DNA of 64,000 bases from Clostridia bacterium (GCA_017546205.1 JAFYXJ010000006.1:106140-170139), one strand, 5' to 3'. Positions 43,075 to 51,619 are shown, counted from the stretch's first letter. A program made the numbers and translations. The notes: generated from the sequence alone by a model not told the origin.

Positions 43075-43671
43075 TTAATATTTTATCCAGTAAACCAAAA
43101 CTGCGGCAATCTCCCGCAGAAAATTGGGATAAAAGGTAACGGTGGAGGATTCGGCTGAAACCGCCACCGGACTTTCAAACCCTACATATTCTGCCATGCT
43201 TCTTGCACGGTAAACATGAAAATCGTTGGTGGTAAACGCAATATAATAGGGGGCATCGCCTTCCCGTTCATCCAGCATCTGTTTGGAAAACAAAAAGTTT
43301 TCATAGGTGCTGGTGGATTGTTCTTCCAGCAAAATCCGGCGGGACGGAATCCCCTTTTCCTGCAATTTGCCGGAAATGACTTTTGCTTCGGAGGTTACTT
43401 CATCCTTTCCCTGTCCGCCGCTGGCAACCGCCATGCACTTTTCGTGTTCTTTCAAATATGTTACCGCCGCATCCAGTCGCTCTTCCAGACAGACACCGGG
43501 TTCTTCCCCCTCCAGTCTGCAGCCCAGAATCAGCAAATACTCCGGCGGTTTATCAAAGGCGGCAACATCCGAAGATGCGTTTCCTAAAATGACACCGCCA
43601 ACATAAACTGCAAGCAGAATGCCTATAAAAACAAAAAAGGACAGCAGAAGCCTGAAACTTTTGTTTTTCAT
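43075..43671 (-). CDS. YdcF family (DUF218) protein
   Basis: A 198-residue membrane-anchored protein with an N-terminal helix (LLLSFFVFIGILLAVYVGG) and a DUF218 domain: YLLILGCRLEGEEPG, ASGGQGKDEVTSEAKVISG, EEQSTSTYENFLFSKQ and AFTTNDFHVYRARSMAE. Relatives include SanA and ElyC, which affect envelope integrity; the reaction is undefined. It precedes hppA on the same strand. Confidence 0.88.
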   Translation of the reverse strand: MKNKSFRLLLSFFVFIGILLAVYVGGVILGNASSDVAAFDKPPEYLLILGCRLEGEEPGVCLEERLDAAVTYLKEHEKCMAVASGGQGKDEVTSEAKVISGKLQEKGIPSRRILLEEQSTSTYENFLFSKQMLDEREGDAPYYIAFTTNDFHVYRARSMAEYVGFESPVAVSAESSTVTFYPNFLREIAAVLVYWIKY

Positions 43672-43816
43672 TTCAGTTCCGCCTCCTTTTCTTTTGTAGT
43701 TTTCCCACAGATTCGGGTTTTATTAAAAACTTTCCAAAGATAAAGCATGTTTTTTTAAAAATTGTTTACACTAACCTTGCAAGCACCATCTTATTGAAAA
43801 GAAAGGAGCAGAAAGC

Positions 43817-44023
43817 ATGGATATTCTTGCATTGATTCTGGCTATTGTCGGTGCCCTCAACTGGGGAAGCATCGGTCTTTTCGGCTTTGACCTGGTTGCC
43901 GCTCTGTTCGGCGGTCAACTTTCCGTCATGTCACGGATTATCTTTACCGTTGTAGGTCTTGCAGGTCTCTGGTGTATCACATTTCTTTTCCGTGACCACA
44001 TCCTTGGAAAAGGAAGAGACTGA
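43817..44023 (+). CDS. DUF378 family small membrane protein
   Basis: A 68-residue protein with two helices typical of DUF378: DILALILAIVGALNWGSIGLFGFDLVAALFGG is the conserved first half (given here in outline by its NWGSIGLFG core), and RIIFTVVGLAGLWCITFLF the second. Members are common in Firmicutes and have no known function. GAAAGGAG precedes the ATG. The 145-base gap upstream (43672-43816) shows no clear promoter. Confidence 0.88.
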   Translation: MDILALILAIVGALNWGSIGLFGFDLVAALFGGQLSVMSRIIFTVVGLAGLWCITFLFRDHILGKGRD

Positions 44024-44041
44024 CACTACCTCATAAAAGGG

Positions 44042-44072
44042 AAGACGCACTGAGGAGCGTCTTTCTTTTTTT
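44042..44072 (+). terminator. Terminator after the DUF378 gene
   Basis: Stem AAGACGC with GCGTCTT around an eight-base loop, then TCTTTTTTT. Confidence 0.8.
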
Positions 44073-44196
44073 GTGTGTATTTTGATTATTTTATCACAAA
44101 CTTTCTTGTTTGGCAAGAAAAATCTGGCAATGTATGGCAACTTTCTTCCTGTATACTGTTTTTGTAGCCGAAAAAAATAAACAAGGAGTGATTTTT

Positions 44197-45060
44197 ATGT
44201 CATTATGGTTTGACCTGAAAGGGAAATCCTATTCAGGCACCCATCCGGCAACCTGGATGAAACGGTACATGGAATCTTTGGTAAGCAAACTGTTCACGGT
44301 GCTGGACGACGAAGCCGCCGCACGGCAGGCGGAAGATACTGCACTTTCTGCAAAACTGGCAAGCGAAGTTGCATCACGGCAGACAGAAGACACCGCCATC
44401 TCTGCTAATCTTGCAAATGAGATTGCAACGCGGCAAGCAGAGGATGTTTCTCTTTCTGCCAGATTGGCAGAAGAGACCGCAAACCGCGAGGACGCCGATG
44501 CCACCATCTCTGCTAGTCTTGCAACCGAGATTGCTTCGCGGCAAGCAGAGGATGTTTCCCTTTCTGCCAGATTGGCAGAAGAGACCGCAAACCGCGAGGA
44601 CGCTGATGCCGCCATCTCTGCTAGTCTTGCAACCGAGATTGCTTCGCGGCAAGCGGAGGATGCCGTTCTGTCACAACGGCTGGATGCCATTCCCATCAAA
44701 AATTCCCAAGGGGAATACAGTGCTGCCGGTCAAGACGCAACTGCAACAGCAGCATACAGTTTTGCTCACGGGCAAGGCACCATTGCCAACCAACCCAATC
44801 AGGTTGTTCTGGGCAAATACAATCTGGAAGACCCTGATGGTGAATATGCCCTGATTGTAGGTTGCGGAAAATCCAAAACCCGCGACAACTGCCTCACCTT
44901 GGACTGGAGTGGAAACGCAGAATTTTCCGGTTCTGTGCTGGCAGACGGAAAGGTGCTGGCAACCCGTGAAGAGATGACCTATCAATTGGGTCTGGTCAGT
45001 CAGGCGTTGGATTCCATTCTTGCCATGCAAGAAGCCATGCTGGGAGGTAGTGCTGTATGA
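44197..45060 (+). CDS. Phage tail-fibre-like protein with coiled-coil repeats
   Basis: A 287-residue protein. Residues about 45-165 are heptad-like repeats of the SxxLAxEIAxRQAEDxxLSARL type that should form a trimeric coiled coil; a 36-residue unit is repeated almost identically. Then comes a YadA-head or fibre-type segment (AAYSFAHGQGTIANQPNQVVLGKYN) and a beta-rich tail resembling the distal part of phage fibres (GNAEFSGSVLADGKVLATREEM). The ATG at 44197 has AAGGAG upstream. It overlaps the next gene by four bases and begins a phage-like lysis cassette. Confidence 0.75.
   Translation: MSLWFDLKGKSYSGTHPATWMKRYMESLVSKLFTVLDDEAAARQAEDTALSAKLASEVASRQTEDTAISANLANEIATRQAEDVSLSARLAEETANREDADATISASLATEIASRQAEDVSLSARLAEETANREDADAAISASLATEIASRQAEDAVLSQRLDAIPIKNSQGEYSAAGQDATATAAYSFAHGQGTIANQPNQVVLGKYNLEDPDGEYALIVGCGKSKTRDNCLTLDWSGNAEFSGSVLADGKVLATREEMTYQLGLVSQALDSILAMQEAMLGGSAV
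44431..44650 (+). repeat. 108-bp tandem repeat inside the fibre gene
   Basis: The motif CGGCAAGCAGAGGATG recurs at 44431, 44539 and, shortened, at 44647, with a period of 108 bases. The two full units differ at only a few bases, which indicates recent duplication or conversion in frame. Confidence 0.9.
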
Positions 45061-45782
45061 CCAATATTGCTGAAAAACTGACTGCCGTTGCGGAAAATCA
45101 ACAAAAACTTTTTGATGCAGGAAAAAAAGCAGAGTATGATGCATTCTGGGATGCTTATCAGCAAAACGGAGAGAGAAAAAGTTATACAAATGCCTTTGCA
45201 GGCACTGGATGGAATCAAAATACTTTTTTCCCCCGGCATTCTATTCAAGTTGTGGAAGGATACATGATTTTCCGGATGCACAATCAAGGCTACGTTTCTT
45301 ACGACCTGGTAGAACATTTATCTCAACAAGGCATCACCTTGGACTTTTCCACTGCTACCAATATACAATACGCTTTTGCCTCTGCCAATCTTAGTCGCAT
45401 CGGCGTTATCAACTGCAGTTCTCTCCAATCACTTGCCAACGCATTTTCTTCTTCTTATATAGTCACCATAGATAGGTTGATTTCTCACGAAGGTCTGCGG
45501 TTTGATTCTGCATTTCACCTTGCAGAAAAACTTAAAAACATTACTTTTGAAGGCGTTATCGATGTCAATCTGGACATGCATTGGTCACCTTTAACCAAAG
45601 CGTCCATTCAGAGTGTCTTTGCATGTTTGTCTCCGTCTATAACCGGACAAACCCTCTCTCTTTCCCAAGCGGCGGTAGATACCGCCTTTGAAACATCTGA
45701 CGGGGCAAGAGACGGAGCATCTTCTCCTGCCTGGGAAACACTGATTGCCACCAAATCCAACTGGACCATTTCATTGATGTAG
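45057..45782 (+). CDS. Phage-like structural protein, LRR-like surface segments
   Basis: A 241-residue protein beginning with a helical segment (NIAEKLTAVAENQQKLFDAGKKAEYDAFWDAYQ, seen in outline as AEYDAFWDAYQQNGER) followed by BspA-like leucine-rich units (NIQYAFASANLSRIGVINCSS, LKNITFEGVIDVNLDM). Similar proteins sit beside tail-fibre and holin genes in prophages of gut Firmicutes. I infer a receptor-binding or fibre-accessory role. Confidence 0.65.
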   Translation: MTNIAEKLTAVAENQQKLFDAGKKAEYDAFWDAYQQNGERKSYTNAFAGTGWNQNTFFPRHSIQVVEGYMIFRMHNQGYVSYDLVEHLSQQGITLDFSTATNIQYAFASANLSRIGVINCSSLQSLANAFSSSYIVTIDRLISHEGLRFDSAFHLAEKLKNITFEGVIDVNLDMHWSPLTKASIQSVFACLSPSITGQTLSLSQAAVDTAFETSDGARDGASSPAWETLIATKSNWTISLM

Positions 45783-45792
45783 GAGGGATAGT

Positions 45793-45945
45793 ATGAGAAC
45801 TGTATTACATGCCACGGAAGGAAAGCTCCTTACCGACGGTACCATTTACGGAAAAGAAATTTTTCTTGCAGAGGGCACCGATCCGGCATCTTTTTATGAG
45901 ATTTCTGAACAAGAATACCTTGAAAATGAGGAGGCGTCTGTGTGA
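45793..45945 (+). CDS. Short phage protein (XkdX-like position)
   Basis: A 50-residue protein starting MRTVLHATEGKLLTDGTIYG and ending EQEYLENEEASV. It has GGAGGG upstream and overlaps the next gene by four bases. Small proteins of this kind lie between tail-fibre and holin genes in Firmicute prophages; function unknown. Confidence 0.65.
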   Translation: MRTVLHATEGKLLTDGTIYGKEIFLAEGTDPASFYEISEQEYLENEEASV

Positions 45946-46196
45946 TGAATCCTGAAATTATTGTATCCCTGCTTTCTCTGGCAGGCACCTTTATCGGTTC
46001 CCTTGCCGGCATCTTAACCGCCAACAAACTGACCAACTACCGGATTTCCCAGTTGGAAAAACGGGTAAACAAGCATAACAACCTGATTGAACGTACCTAC
46101 GGTCTGGAACAAAAGTATGCTGTTTTAGAAAACCGCCAGCGTGTCAGCGAACACCGGCTTTCTGATCTGGAACACGAAAGGGGGCACGAAGGATGA
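45942..46196 (+). CDS. Haemolysin XhlA-like phage protein
   Basis: An 84-residue protein with one N-terminal hydrophobic helix (IIVSLLSLAGTFIGSLAGIL) and a C-terminal coiled coil (ISQLEKRVNKHNNLIERTYGLEQKY in outline). The layout matches XhlA-type accessory lysis proteins. It overlaps both neighbours by four bases. Confidence 0.65.
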   Translation: MMNPEIIVSLLSLAGTFIGSLAGILTANKLTNYRISQLEKRVNKHNNLIERTYGLEQKYAVLENRQRVSEHRLSDLEHERGHEG

Positions 46197-46432
46197 AAAA
46201 AGACACGTTACTCCGCACCATTCTTTTGCTGGTCTCTCTCAGCAACCAACTACTTGCCATCTTCGGAAAAGAAACCCTTCCTTTTACCGAAGCGGAGGTC
46301 TATCAGGCGTTTTCCGCCTGCCTGACGGTAATTTCCTCCCTGATTGCATGGTGGAAGAACAACAGTTTTACCGAAAATGCGATTTTGGCGGATGACTACC
46401 TGAAAGCTTTAAAGGAGAGACGCCATGGTTAA
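46193..46432 (+). CDS. Phage holin
   Basis: A 79-residue holin of the SPP1/phi-LC3 type, which permeabilises the membrane to release endolysin. It has two hydrophobic segments (TILLLVSLSNQLLAIFG and AFSACLTVISSLIAWW) and a charged tail (DDYLKALKERRHG). Its end overlaps the amidase start by eight bases, as in classical lysis cassettes. Confidence 0.85.
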   Translation: MKKDTLLRTILLLVSLSNQLLAIFGKETLPFTEAEVYQAFSACLTVISSLIAWWKNNSFTENAILADDYLKALKERRHG

Positions 46433-47090
46433 GGAATATCGCCAATTATCCTATAACGTCTCCCCACGGACATCCGCCATTGCTTATTTGGTCATCCACG
46501 ACACAGGGAACACCGCAAAAGGTGCCGATGCTAAGGCTCACTTTACTTATTTTCAGGGAGGCAACCGCGGGAGCAGTGCGGATATCTTTGTGGACGATAC
46601 CTCGGTTTGGTATGTCAACGACTACACCAAGTATTCCAGTTGGCATTGCGGAGACGGCAAAGGGAAATACGGCATTACCAATCAGAACAGCATTGGCATT
46701 GAACTTTGCATCAATCAAGACAGCGACTTTTCTAAAACTTTGGAAAACGCCGTTCAGGTCGTTAAAGAACTGATGAAAGAACTGCAGATTCCACCCCGGC
46801 GGGTGGTGCGTCACTATGACGCCAGCAGAAAATGCTGTCCCAAAAGTCTTTCTCAGAACAACTGGAAAGGTTGGTATGATTTTTACGCAAAACTTTGTAA
46901 GGAGGATGTGACTATGGATAAACCTGTTTACAACCGCATAGACGACGTGCCCCCATGGGCAAAGGATGCCGTCTGCTGGGCGGTAGAAAAGGGATTGGTT
47001 CAGGGTGACGGAACCGGACTTTCTTTGACCGAAGACAAGCTTTGGACCTTGGTGGTTTTGTATCGACTGGTACAACTCCCTTTGAACTAA
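46425..47090 (+). CDS. Endolysin: N-acetylmuramoyl-L-alanine amidase (amidase_2)
   Basis: A 221-residue zinc amidase cutting the lactyl-amide bond of peptidoglycan. Zinc and catalytic residues are seen in LVIHDTGNTAKGADAKAHF, VRHYDASRKCCPKSL and the QNSIGIELCIN strand. The C-terminal 55 residues (VPPWAKDAVCWAVEKGLVQGDGTG) form an SLH-like wall-binding unit. There is no signal peptide, consistent with release through the adjacent holin. Confidence 0.9.
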   Translation: MVKEYRQLSYNVSPRTSAIAYLVIHDTGNTAKGADAKAHFTYFQGGNRGSSADIFVDDTSVWYVNDYTKYSSWHCGDGKGKYGITNQNSIGIELCINQDSDFSKTLENAVQVVKELMKELQIPPRRVVRHYDASRKCCPKSLSQNNWKGWYDFYAKLCKEDVTMDKPVYNRIDDVPPWAKDAVCWAVEKGLVQGDGTGLSLTEDKLWTLVVLYRLVQLPLN

Positions 47091-47094
47091 CAAT

Positions 47095-47122
47095 AAACGG
47101 CAAGGGAAGTCCCTTGCCGTTT
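47095..47122. terminator. Bidirectional terminator closing the lysis cassette
   Basis: A 12-bp perfect stem (AAACGGCAAGGG with CCCTTGCCGTTT), loop AAGT, between convergent genes. Confidence 0.85.
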
Positions 47123-47606
47123 ACTTTTGGTAAAAAAAGATATTATACAACTTCCGTTTCTGTTCCATGGCGTATGCCACCGTACGGTAAGTCCCGCTCC
47201 GCTGTTGGGTCAGATAAAATACACAATGCCCACACCGGTCTACCATGAACCGATTCCTCCGCATCATGCATCCCTCGTCGTACTGCTCTGCCAATGTTTC
47301 AACCCAATCTGCACGGGAAAGAATCCCATGGTATCGTGCTCTGTCCTTTTCCTTCCAGCGTGTATCCTGCTCTTTGCAAGGAACCGCCACAATCAGCCGG
47401 ATATGAGGATTCTTCTCTCTTGCCCGAAGCACCGCCTCCGCCGCAAGGGTATCAAACCCCAGCGCCCCACCGGTATAAAAATCCGTCACACCGCTCAAAA
47501 TCAATTCATCCACAATCCGGTCAAGTCCCTCTGCCATCCAGACAGATTCCTCTTTGCCAATCCTTCGGTGTCCGGTAAAACAGCAGGATTTTTCATGCTC
47601 TGTCAT
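47121..47606 (-). CDS. SLOG/DUF1273-type nucleotide-binding protein
   Basis: A 161-residue Rossmann-like protein of the SLOG superfamily (YpsA-related): CCFTGHRRI at the N-terminus, YTGGALGFDTLAAEAVL and VDRCGHCVFYL are characteristic. SLOG proteins bind nucleotide-like ligands; some act in phage defence or stress signalling, others in cell division. The ATG at 47606 is chosen for spacing to GGTG. It stands alone between a lysis cassette and lrgAB. Confidence 0.82.
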   Translation of the reverse strand: MTEHEKSCCFTGHRRIGKEESVWMAEGLDRIVDELILSGVTDFYTGGALGFDTLAAEAVLRAREKNPHIRLIVAVPCKEQDTRWKEKDRARYHGILSRADWVETLAEQYDEGCMMRRNRFMVDRCGHCVFYLTQQRSGTYRTVAYAMEQKRKLYNIFFYQK

Positions 47607-47662
47607 CATCAATCACCAAAAAACGTATATCACATTCCAAAAAGGGTGTCAATTCTTCCCAA

Positions 47663-47691
47663 TTTACTTTTTTCTGTTTTTGGGGTATACT
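47663..47691 (+). promoter_or_regulatory. Promoter of the lrgAB-like pair
   Basis: TTTACT (47663-47668) and TATACT (47686-47691) are 17 bases apart, 25 bases before the TTG start. Confidence 0.65.
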
Positions 47692-47716
47692 AAAAACAAC
47701 AAGGAGATGATGACAC

Positions 47717-48094
47717 TTGAATATTTTTAAACAATTGACCGCACTTTCTCTGCTGAGTTTGGCAGGTGTGGCAATTTCTCATCTGATACCCTTTCCGTTT
47801 CCGGCAGGGGTAGTCTGTATGATTCTGCTGTTTCTTCTGTTTTGCACCGGAAAAGTAAAACTTTCCCACCTGCAAGAGACGACGGACTTTCTTTCCCGTT
47901 ATATGGCAATTTTGTTTATTCCGGCAGGCGTTGGACTGATCCGGTATCTTGACCTGCTGAAGTCATCTTTTATCCCCATCTTACTGGTTTGCCTGATTTC
48001 CACCGTGATTACCTTTGCGGCAACGGCTTACACCGTACAGTTTGTGATTCTTCTGCAGGAAAAATATAGGAAAGGACGTGACAGCCGTGCGTGA
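47717..48094 (+). CDS. LrgA/CidA family protein
   Basis: A 125-residue membrane protein with four helices (LTALSLLSLAGVAISHLIPF, VCMILLFLLFCTG, YMAILFIPAGVGLI, LLVCLISTVITFAATAYTVQF). With LrgB it forms a membrane system first described as holin/antiholin-like and shown in Bacillus to carry pyruvate (PftAB). It starts at TTG with AAGGAG ten bases upstream, because the nearer ATGs run into a stop. It overlaps lrgB. Confidence 0.88.
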   Translation: MNIFKQLTALSLLSLAGVAISHLIPFPFPAGVVCMILLFLLFCTGKVKLSHLQETTDFLSRYMAILFIPAGVGLIRYLDLLKSSFIPILLVCLISTVITFAATAYTVQFVILLQEKYRKGRDSRA

Positions 48095-48776
48095 ATTTCT
48101 TCTATCCGTGACCGCATCGCCCCTGTTTGGGCTTTCTGCCACCCTGTTTGCTTACGGCATCGGTCTGAAACTCCACAAAAAAGCAGGGTCTCCTTTGGTA
48201 AACCCCTTGCTGATTGCAGACTTTCTTCTGATTGCACTGCTGCTGGTTTTGGGGATTCCTTATGAAAATTATATGATAGGCGGTGCTTTCTGGGAAATGC
48301 TGTTGGTGCCTGCCACCGCCATTCTGGCAACCAAAATTTACACCCAGCGTACCATCCTGAAGCGGTATTTGGTTCCCGTCCTGATAGGTTCTGCCGTAGG
48401 TGCTCTGGTTGCGGTTGTCTGCGTGTGGGGACTTTCCAAACTATTTGGTTTGGATGAAACTCTCACCGTTTCCTTGCTTCCCAAATCGGTCACCGCCGCC
48501 ATTGCGCTCCCCTTAAGCGAGCAGATGGGCGGTATCAATTCCATCACCACCTTTGCACTGGTGATTGCCGGCGTTTCCGGTGCGGTGTTCGCCCCCTACT
48601 GGATTCGGTGGTTCCGGATTACCAATCCGGTAGCATCAGGCCTTGCTCTCGGTACCGCCAGCCACATTCTGGGCACCACAAAAGCCATCGAACTCGGTGA
48701 GGTGGAGGGTGCTCTCAGCAGTTGTGCCATCGGCATTGCCGGACTCTTCACCGTTTTCATCCTTACTTTTTTCTGA
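48087..48776 (+). CDS. LrgB/CidB family protein
   Basis: A 229-residue membrane protein with about seven helices; family motifs are FGLSATLFAYGIGLKLHKK, LPKSVTAAIALPLSEQMGG and GLALGTASHILGTTKAIELG. It works with LrgA. Two GTG starts are possible (48078, 48087); I use 48087 for spacing to AGGAAAGG. The start lies inside the lrgA end, so translation is coupled. Confidence 0.9.
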   Translation: MREFLLSVTASPLFGLSATLFAYGIGLKLHKKAGSPLVNPLLIADFLLIALLLVLGIPYENYMIGGAFWEMLLVPATAILATKIYTQRTILKRYLVPVLIGSAVGALVAVVCVWGLSKLFGLDETLTVSLLPKSVTAAIALPLSEQMGGINSITTFALVIAGVSGAVFAPYWIRWFRITNPVASGLALGTASHILGTTKAIELGEVEGALSSCAIGIAGLFTVFILTFF

Positions 48777-48784
48777 TATCCTTT

Positions 48785-48813
48785 CCCGCAACACTTTGAT
48801 TGCGGGATTTTTT
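48785..48813 (+). terminator. Terminator after lrgB
   Basis: Stem CCCGCAA with TTGCGGG around CACTTTGA, then ATTTTTT. Confidence 0.85.
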
Positions 48814-48880
48814 ATGCAAATTTCCCCTTTTGACACAAAATGTTCATATATTACATTTTTGTACCAAATTCCCTATTGCC

Positions 48881-48909
48881 TTGATTTTTGACGAAATTTG
48901 TGGTATACT
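48881..48909 (+). promoter_or_regulatory. Promoter of the SLH-amidase gene
   Basis: TTGATT (48881-48886) and TATACT (48904-48909) are 17 bases apart, about 40 bases before the ATG. Confidence 0.75.
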
Positions 48910-48947
48910 GTCCTTGCAAATCTGCCCTAAAATTCGAGGTGATACCC

Positions 48948-50252
48948 ATGCAGAAGCGCAAAACAGCAGTGGCGGCAATCCTACTTTTTGCCCTTCTGCT
49001 TCTCATTATACCCCAGCCGGCTCTGGCGCTGGAATTTGACGATGTCCCCATCACTGCCTCCTACTACAAAGCGGTGGACAAGTTAAGCAATATCGGCATC
49101 ATTCAAGGACGTGGCGACGGTGCTTTTGCTCCTGTGGACATGACAACCCGAGGGGAATTCTGTACCTTCCTTGCCCGCGCCTACGGTTACAATGCCAATT
49201 ATTATCAGCCGGTTGCTCTTCCTTTTCCCGATGTGGAAAAGAGCCATTGGGCAACCCCCTATATTGCATTCTGTTACGAAAACGGATACATCAACGGCTA
49301 CGATGACGGCTACTTTTACCCCAACCAGTATGTAACCGACGAGCAGGCAATCAAGATGATTGTCTGTTCCAGCGGTGTGGGTGACGAGTCTTTGTCATCG
49401 GTGGGTCCCAACTGGTATTCCGGTTATTTGAATGTTGCAGAAAAGTATAATCTTCTTGCGAACACAAGGGTTCATGTGAGCAATTCGGCAAATCGCGCTT
49501 TTGTTGCTCAGGTGGTGTATAACGCCCTGTTGGCAGACGGTTCTTTGGATCCTACTCCAACACCGGCACCTACAGAAACCCCTAGACCTACGGCAAAACC
49601 TAAGCCGACAGCAACACCCAAGCCGACAGCAACGTCCACGCCCAAACCCACCAGAACGCCTCGCCCCACCCGCACACCGGCACCGGGCAAACTTGTGGTG
49701 GTTCTGGATCCGGGGCATAACTACGACACGACTGACACCGGTGCGGTGGGCAACGGTCTGAAAGAACAAGATATTACTTTTATGATTGCCAGCAAAACCA
49801 AGCCTCTCCTGGAAAAGAACGGGATTACTGTGGTAATGACACGGGAAAAACTCACCGACAATGTCTGTACCGAATCCGTGACCGAAAGTCTGAAAGAGCG
49901 CGCCGCCATTGCCAATGAGGTTGGTGCGGATTTATTCCTCTCCATCCATTGTAACGCCGGCGGAGGAAACGGAACCGAGACCTACTACTTCCCCGAATCC
50001 GAGGAAGGGGAAATTCTTGCGGAAATGATTCAGGAACAGGTGGTCAAGGCAGTAGGGCTTTCTGACCGGGGCATCAAATCCGCCAAATATGTGGTGCTGA
50101 ATGAAACGCTTATGGTCTCCGCTTTGTTGGAAACCGGTTTTATTGACCATGTGGGCGATGCAGTTGCTTTGAGCAACCCTGCCAAACAGCAGTTGTTTGC
50201 ACAAGGCATCGCCAAGGGTATCTGCGCCTATTTCGGCAAAACTTATAAGTAA
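48948..50252 (+). CDS. SLH-anchored N-acetylmuramoyl-L-alanine amidase (amidase_3)
   Basis: A 434-residue exported wall hydrolase. It has a signal peptide (VAAILLFALLLLIIPQPALA), SLH repeats (DKLSNIGIIQGRGDGAFAPV, FPDVEKSHWATPYIAFCYEN, YNLLANTRVHVSNSANRAF), a Pro/Thr/Lys linker of about 45 residues and the amidase_3 domain with zinc and catalytic residues in LDPGHNYDTTDTGA, LSIHCNAGGGNGTETYYF and SALLETGFIDH. The ATG at 48948 has GAGGTG upstream. It would act at the S-layer and wall, for instance in daughter-cell separation. Confidence 0.93.
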   Translation: MQKRKTAVAAILLFALLLLIIPQPALALEFDDVPITASYYKAVDKLSNIGIIQGRGDGAFAPVDMTTRGEFCTFLARAYGYNANYYQPVALPFPDVEKSHWATPYIAFCYENGYINGYDDGYFYPNQYVTDEQAIKMIVCSSGVGDESLSSVGPNWYSGYLNVAEKYNLLANTRVHVSNSANRAFVAQVVYNALLADGSLDPTPTPAPTETPRPTAKPKPTATPKPTATSTPKPTRTPRPTRTPAPGKLVVVLDPGHNYDTTDTGAVGNGLKEQDITFMIASKTKPLLEKNGITVVMTREKLTDNVCTESVTESLKERAAIANEVGADLFLSIHCNAGGGNGTETYYFPESEEGEILAEMIQEQVVKAVGLSDRGIKSAKYVVLNETLMVSALLETGFIDHVGDAVALSNPAKQQLFAQGIAKGICAYFGKTYK

Positions 50253-50311
50253 CTGTGTAGGACGCACCGCAATGGGTCGCGTCCTATCTCTGTATAGAAA
50301 GGAAGGTTTTT

Positions 50312-51550
50312 ATGAAGCAGCATTTGATTCGTCCGGAGCTTCTGGCACCTGCCGGAAACTTAGACAAACTGAAAATGGCGTTCACCTATGGTGCAGACGC
50401 CGTCTATATCGGGGGAGAATCTTTTTCTCTTCGGGTTGCTGCAGACAATTTTACACTGGATGAAATCCGGGAGGGTGTGGAATTTGCCCATGCACGGGGA
50501 AAAAAGGTCTATCTGACTGCCAACATCATCCCCCACAACAAGGATCTGGAAGAATACAAAGAATATCTGCCCAAAGTCAAGGAAACCGGTATTGATGCGG
50601 TGATTCTTTCGGATCTGGGTATGTTTTCCATTACCCGTGAACTGGCACCGGAACTGGAAATCCACGTCAGCACCCAAGCAAACAACGTCAACTACGAAAG
50701 CGCCAATATGTGGCATCGGCTGGGTGCCAAGCGGGTGATTCTGGCACGAGAAATGTCCCTGAAAGAAATCGGGGAAATCCGCAGGCAGGTTTCTCCCCAA
50801 CTGGAACTTGAAGCCTTTGTCCACGGCGCTATGTGTATTTCCTATTCAGGCAGGTGCCTGCTCAGCAACTATCTGGCAGGCAGAGACAGCAATCAGGGCA
50901 ACTGTGCCCACCCCTGCCGTTGGAAATACCACCTGATGGAAGAAACCCGCCCCGGTGAATATATGCCGGTGTTTGAAAATGAGCGCGGTACCTTTATCTA
51001 CAACTCCAAAGACCTTTGTATGATTGCCCATATTGACGATTTGATTCGGTCAGGACTGACCAGTTTCAAAATCGAGGGCAGGGTGAAATCCGAGTATTAT
51101 GTTGCCACCGTCATCGGCGCATACCGCCGTGCCATCGACGCATTTATGGAAAACCCCGACACTTACACCTTTGACCCATCTCTTTTGGAGGAACTGAAAA
51201 AGGTCAGCCATCGGGACTACACCACCGGCTTTTATTACGGCAGACCGGACGGCAAACAGCAACACTACGAAAACAGTTCCTATATCCGCACCTACGACAT
51301 GGTGGGAATTGTCACCCATTACGATCCGGAGACCAAACTTGCACGGGTTACCCAGAAAAACCGGTTTTTCACCGGCTCCCAGGTGGAATTTTTACTGCCC
51401 ACCGGAAAATTTTTCACCCAGACCATTGATTTTATGACCGACGAGAACGGAACGCCCATCACCGTTGCCAACCGTCCCCAGAGCACCGTCTTGATTCGTT
51501 GCGATCAGCCGGTAGAGCCGGATACCTTTCTCCGTCAGGAAAAAAAGTAA
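50312..51550 (+). CDS. U32 family protein (TrhP/YrrO-like)
   Basis: A 412-residue protein of peptidase family U32. Motifs are LLAPAGNLDKLKMAFTYGAD, EAFVHGAMCISYSGRCLLSNYL, NCAHPCRWKYHLMEE and SFKIEGRVKSEYYVA; the cysteines there are conserved. Members of this subgroup are needed for prephenate-dependent 5-hydroxylation of uridine 34 in tRNA rather than being collagenases. The methyltransferase at 18275 could act on the same nucleotide. A 42-residue tail after residue 370 carries the U32 C-terminal beta domain. Confidence 0.92.
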   Translation: MKQHLIRPELLAPAGNLDKLKMAFTYGADAVYIGGESFSLRVAADNFTLDEIREGVEFAHARGKKVYLTANIIPHNKDLEEYKEYLPKVKETGIDAVILSDLGMFSITRELAPELEIHVSTQANNVNYESANMWHRLGAKRVILAREMSLKEIGEIRRQVSPQLELEAFVHGAMCISYSGRCLLSNYLAGRDSNQGNCAHPCRWKYHLMEETRPGEYMPVFENERGTFIYNSKDLCMIAHIDDLIRSGLTSFKIEGRVKSEYYVATVIGAYRRAIDAFMENPDTYTFDPSLLEELKKVSHRDYTTGFYYGRPDGKQQHYENSSYIRTYDMVGIVTHYDPETKLARVTQKNRFFTGSQVEFLLPTGKFFTQTIDFMTDENGTPITVANRPQSTVLIRCDQPVEPDTFLRQEKK

Positions 51551-51590
51551 TTTTTTGGGGAATATTCCCGTTTTGCCCAGTAGAAATTTC

Positions 51591-51619
51591 TTGACTTTTA
51601 TACAAAATGATGGTAGAAT
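51591..51619 (+). promoter_or_regulatory. Promoter of the large SLH gene
   Basis: TTGACT (51591-51596) and TAGAAT (51614-51619) are 17 bases apart. The leader then has GTGGG...CCCAC, a short hairpin at about 51628-51643, before the AGGAGG site. Confidence 0.75.

Noticed and set aside
49555..49690. Pro/Thr-coding repeat run in the SLH-amidase as a CRISPR-like array
   Set aside because: The period is short and codon-based and lies in a coding linker; there are no spacers.
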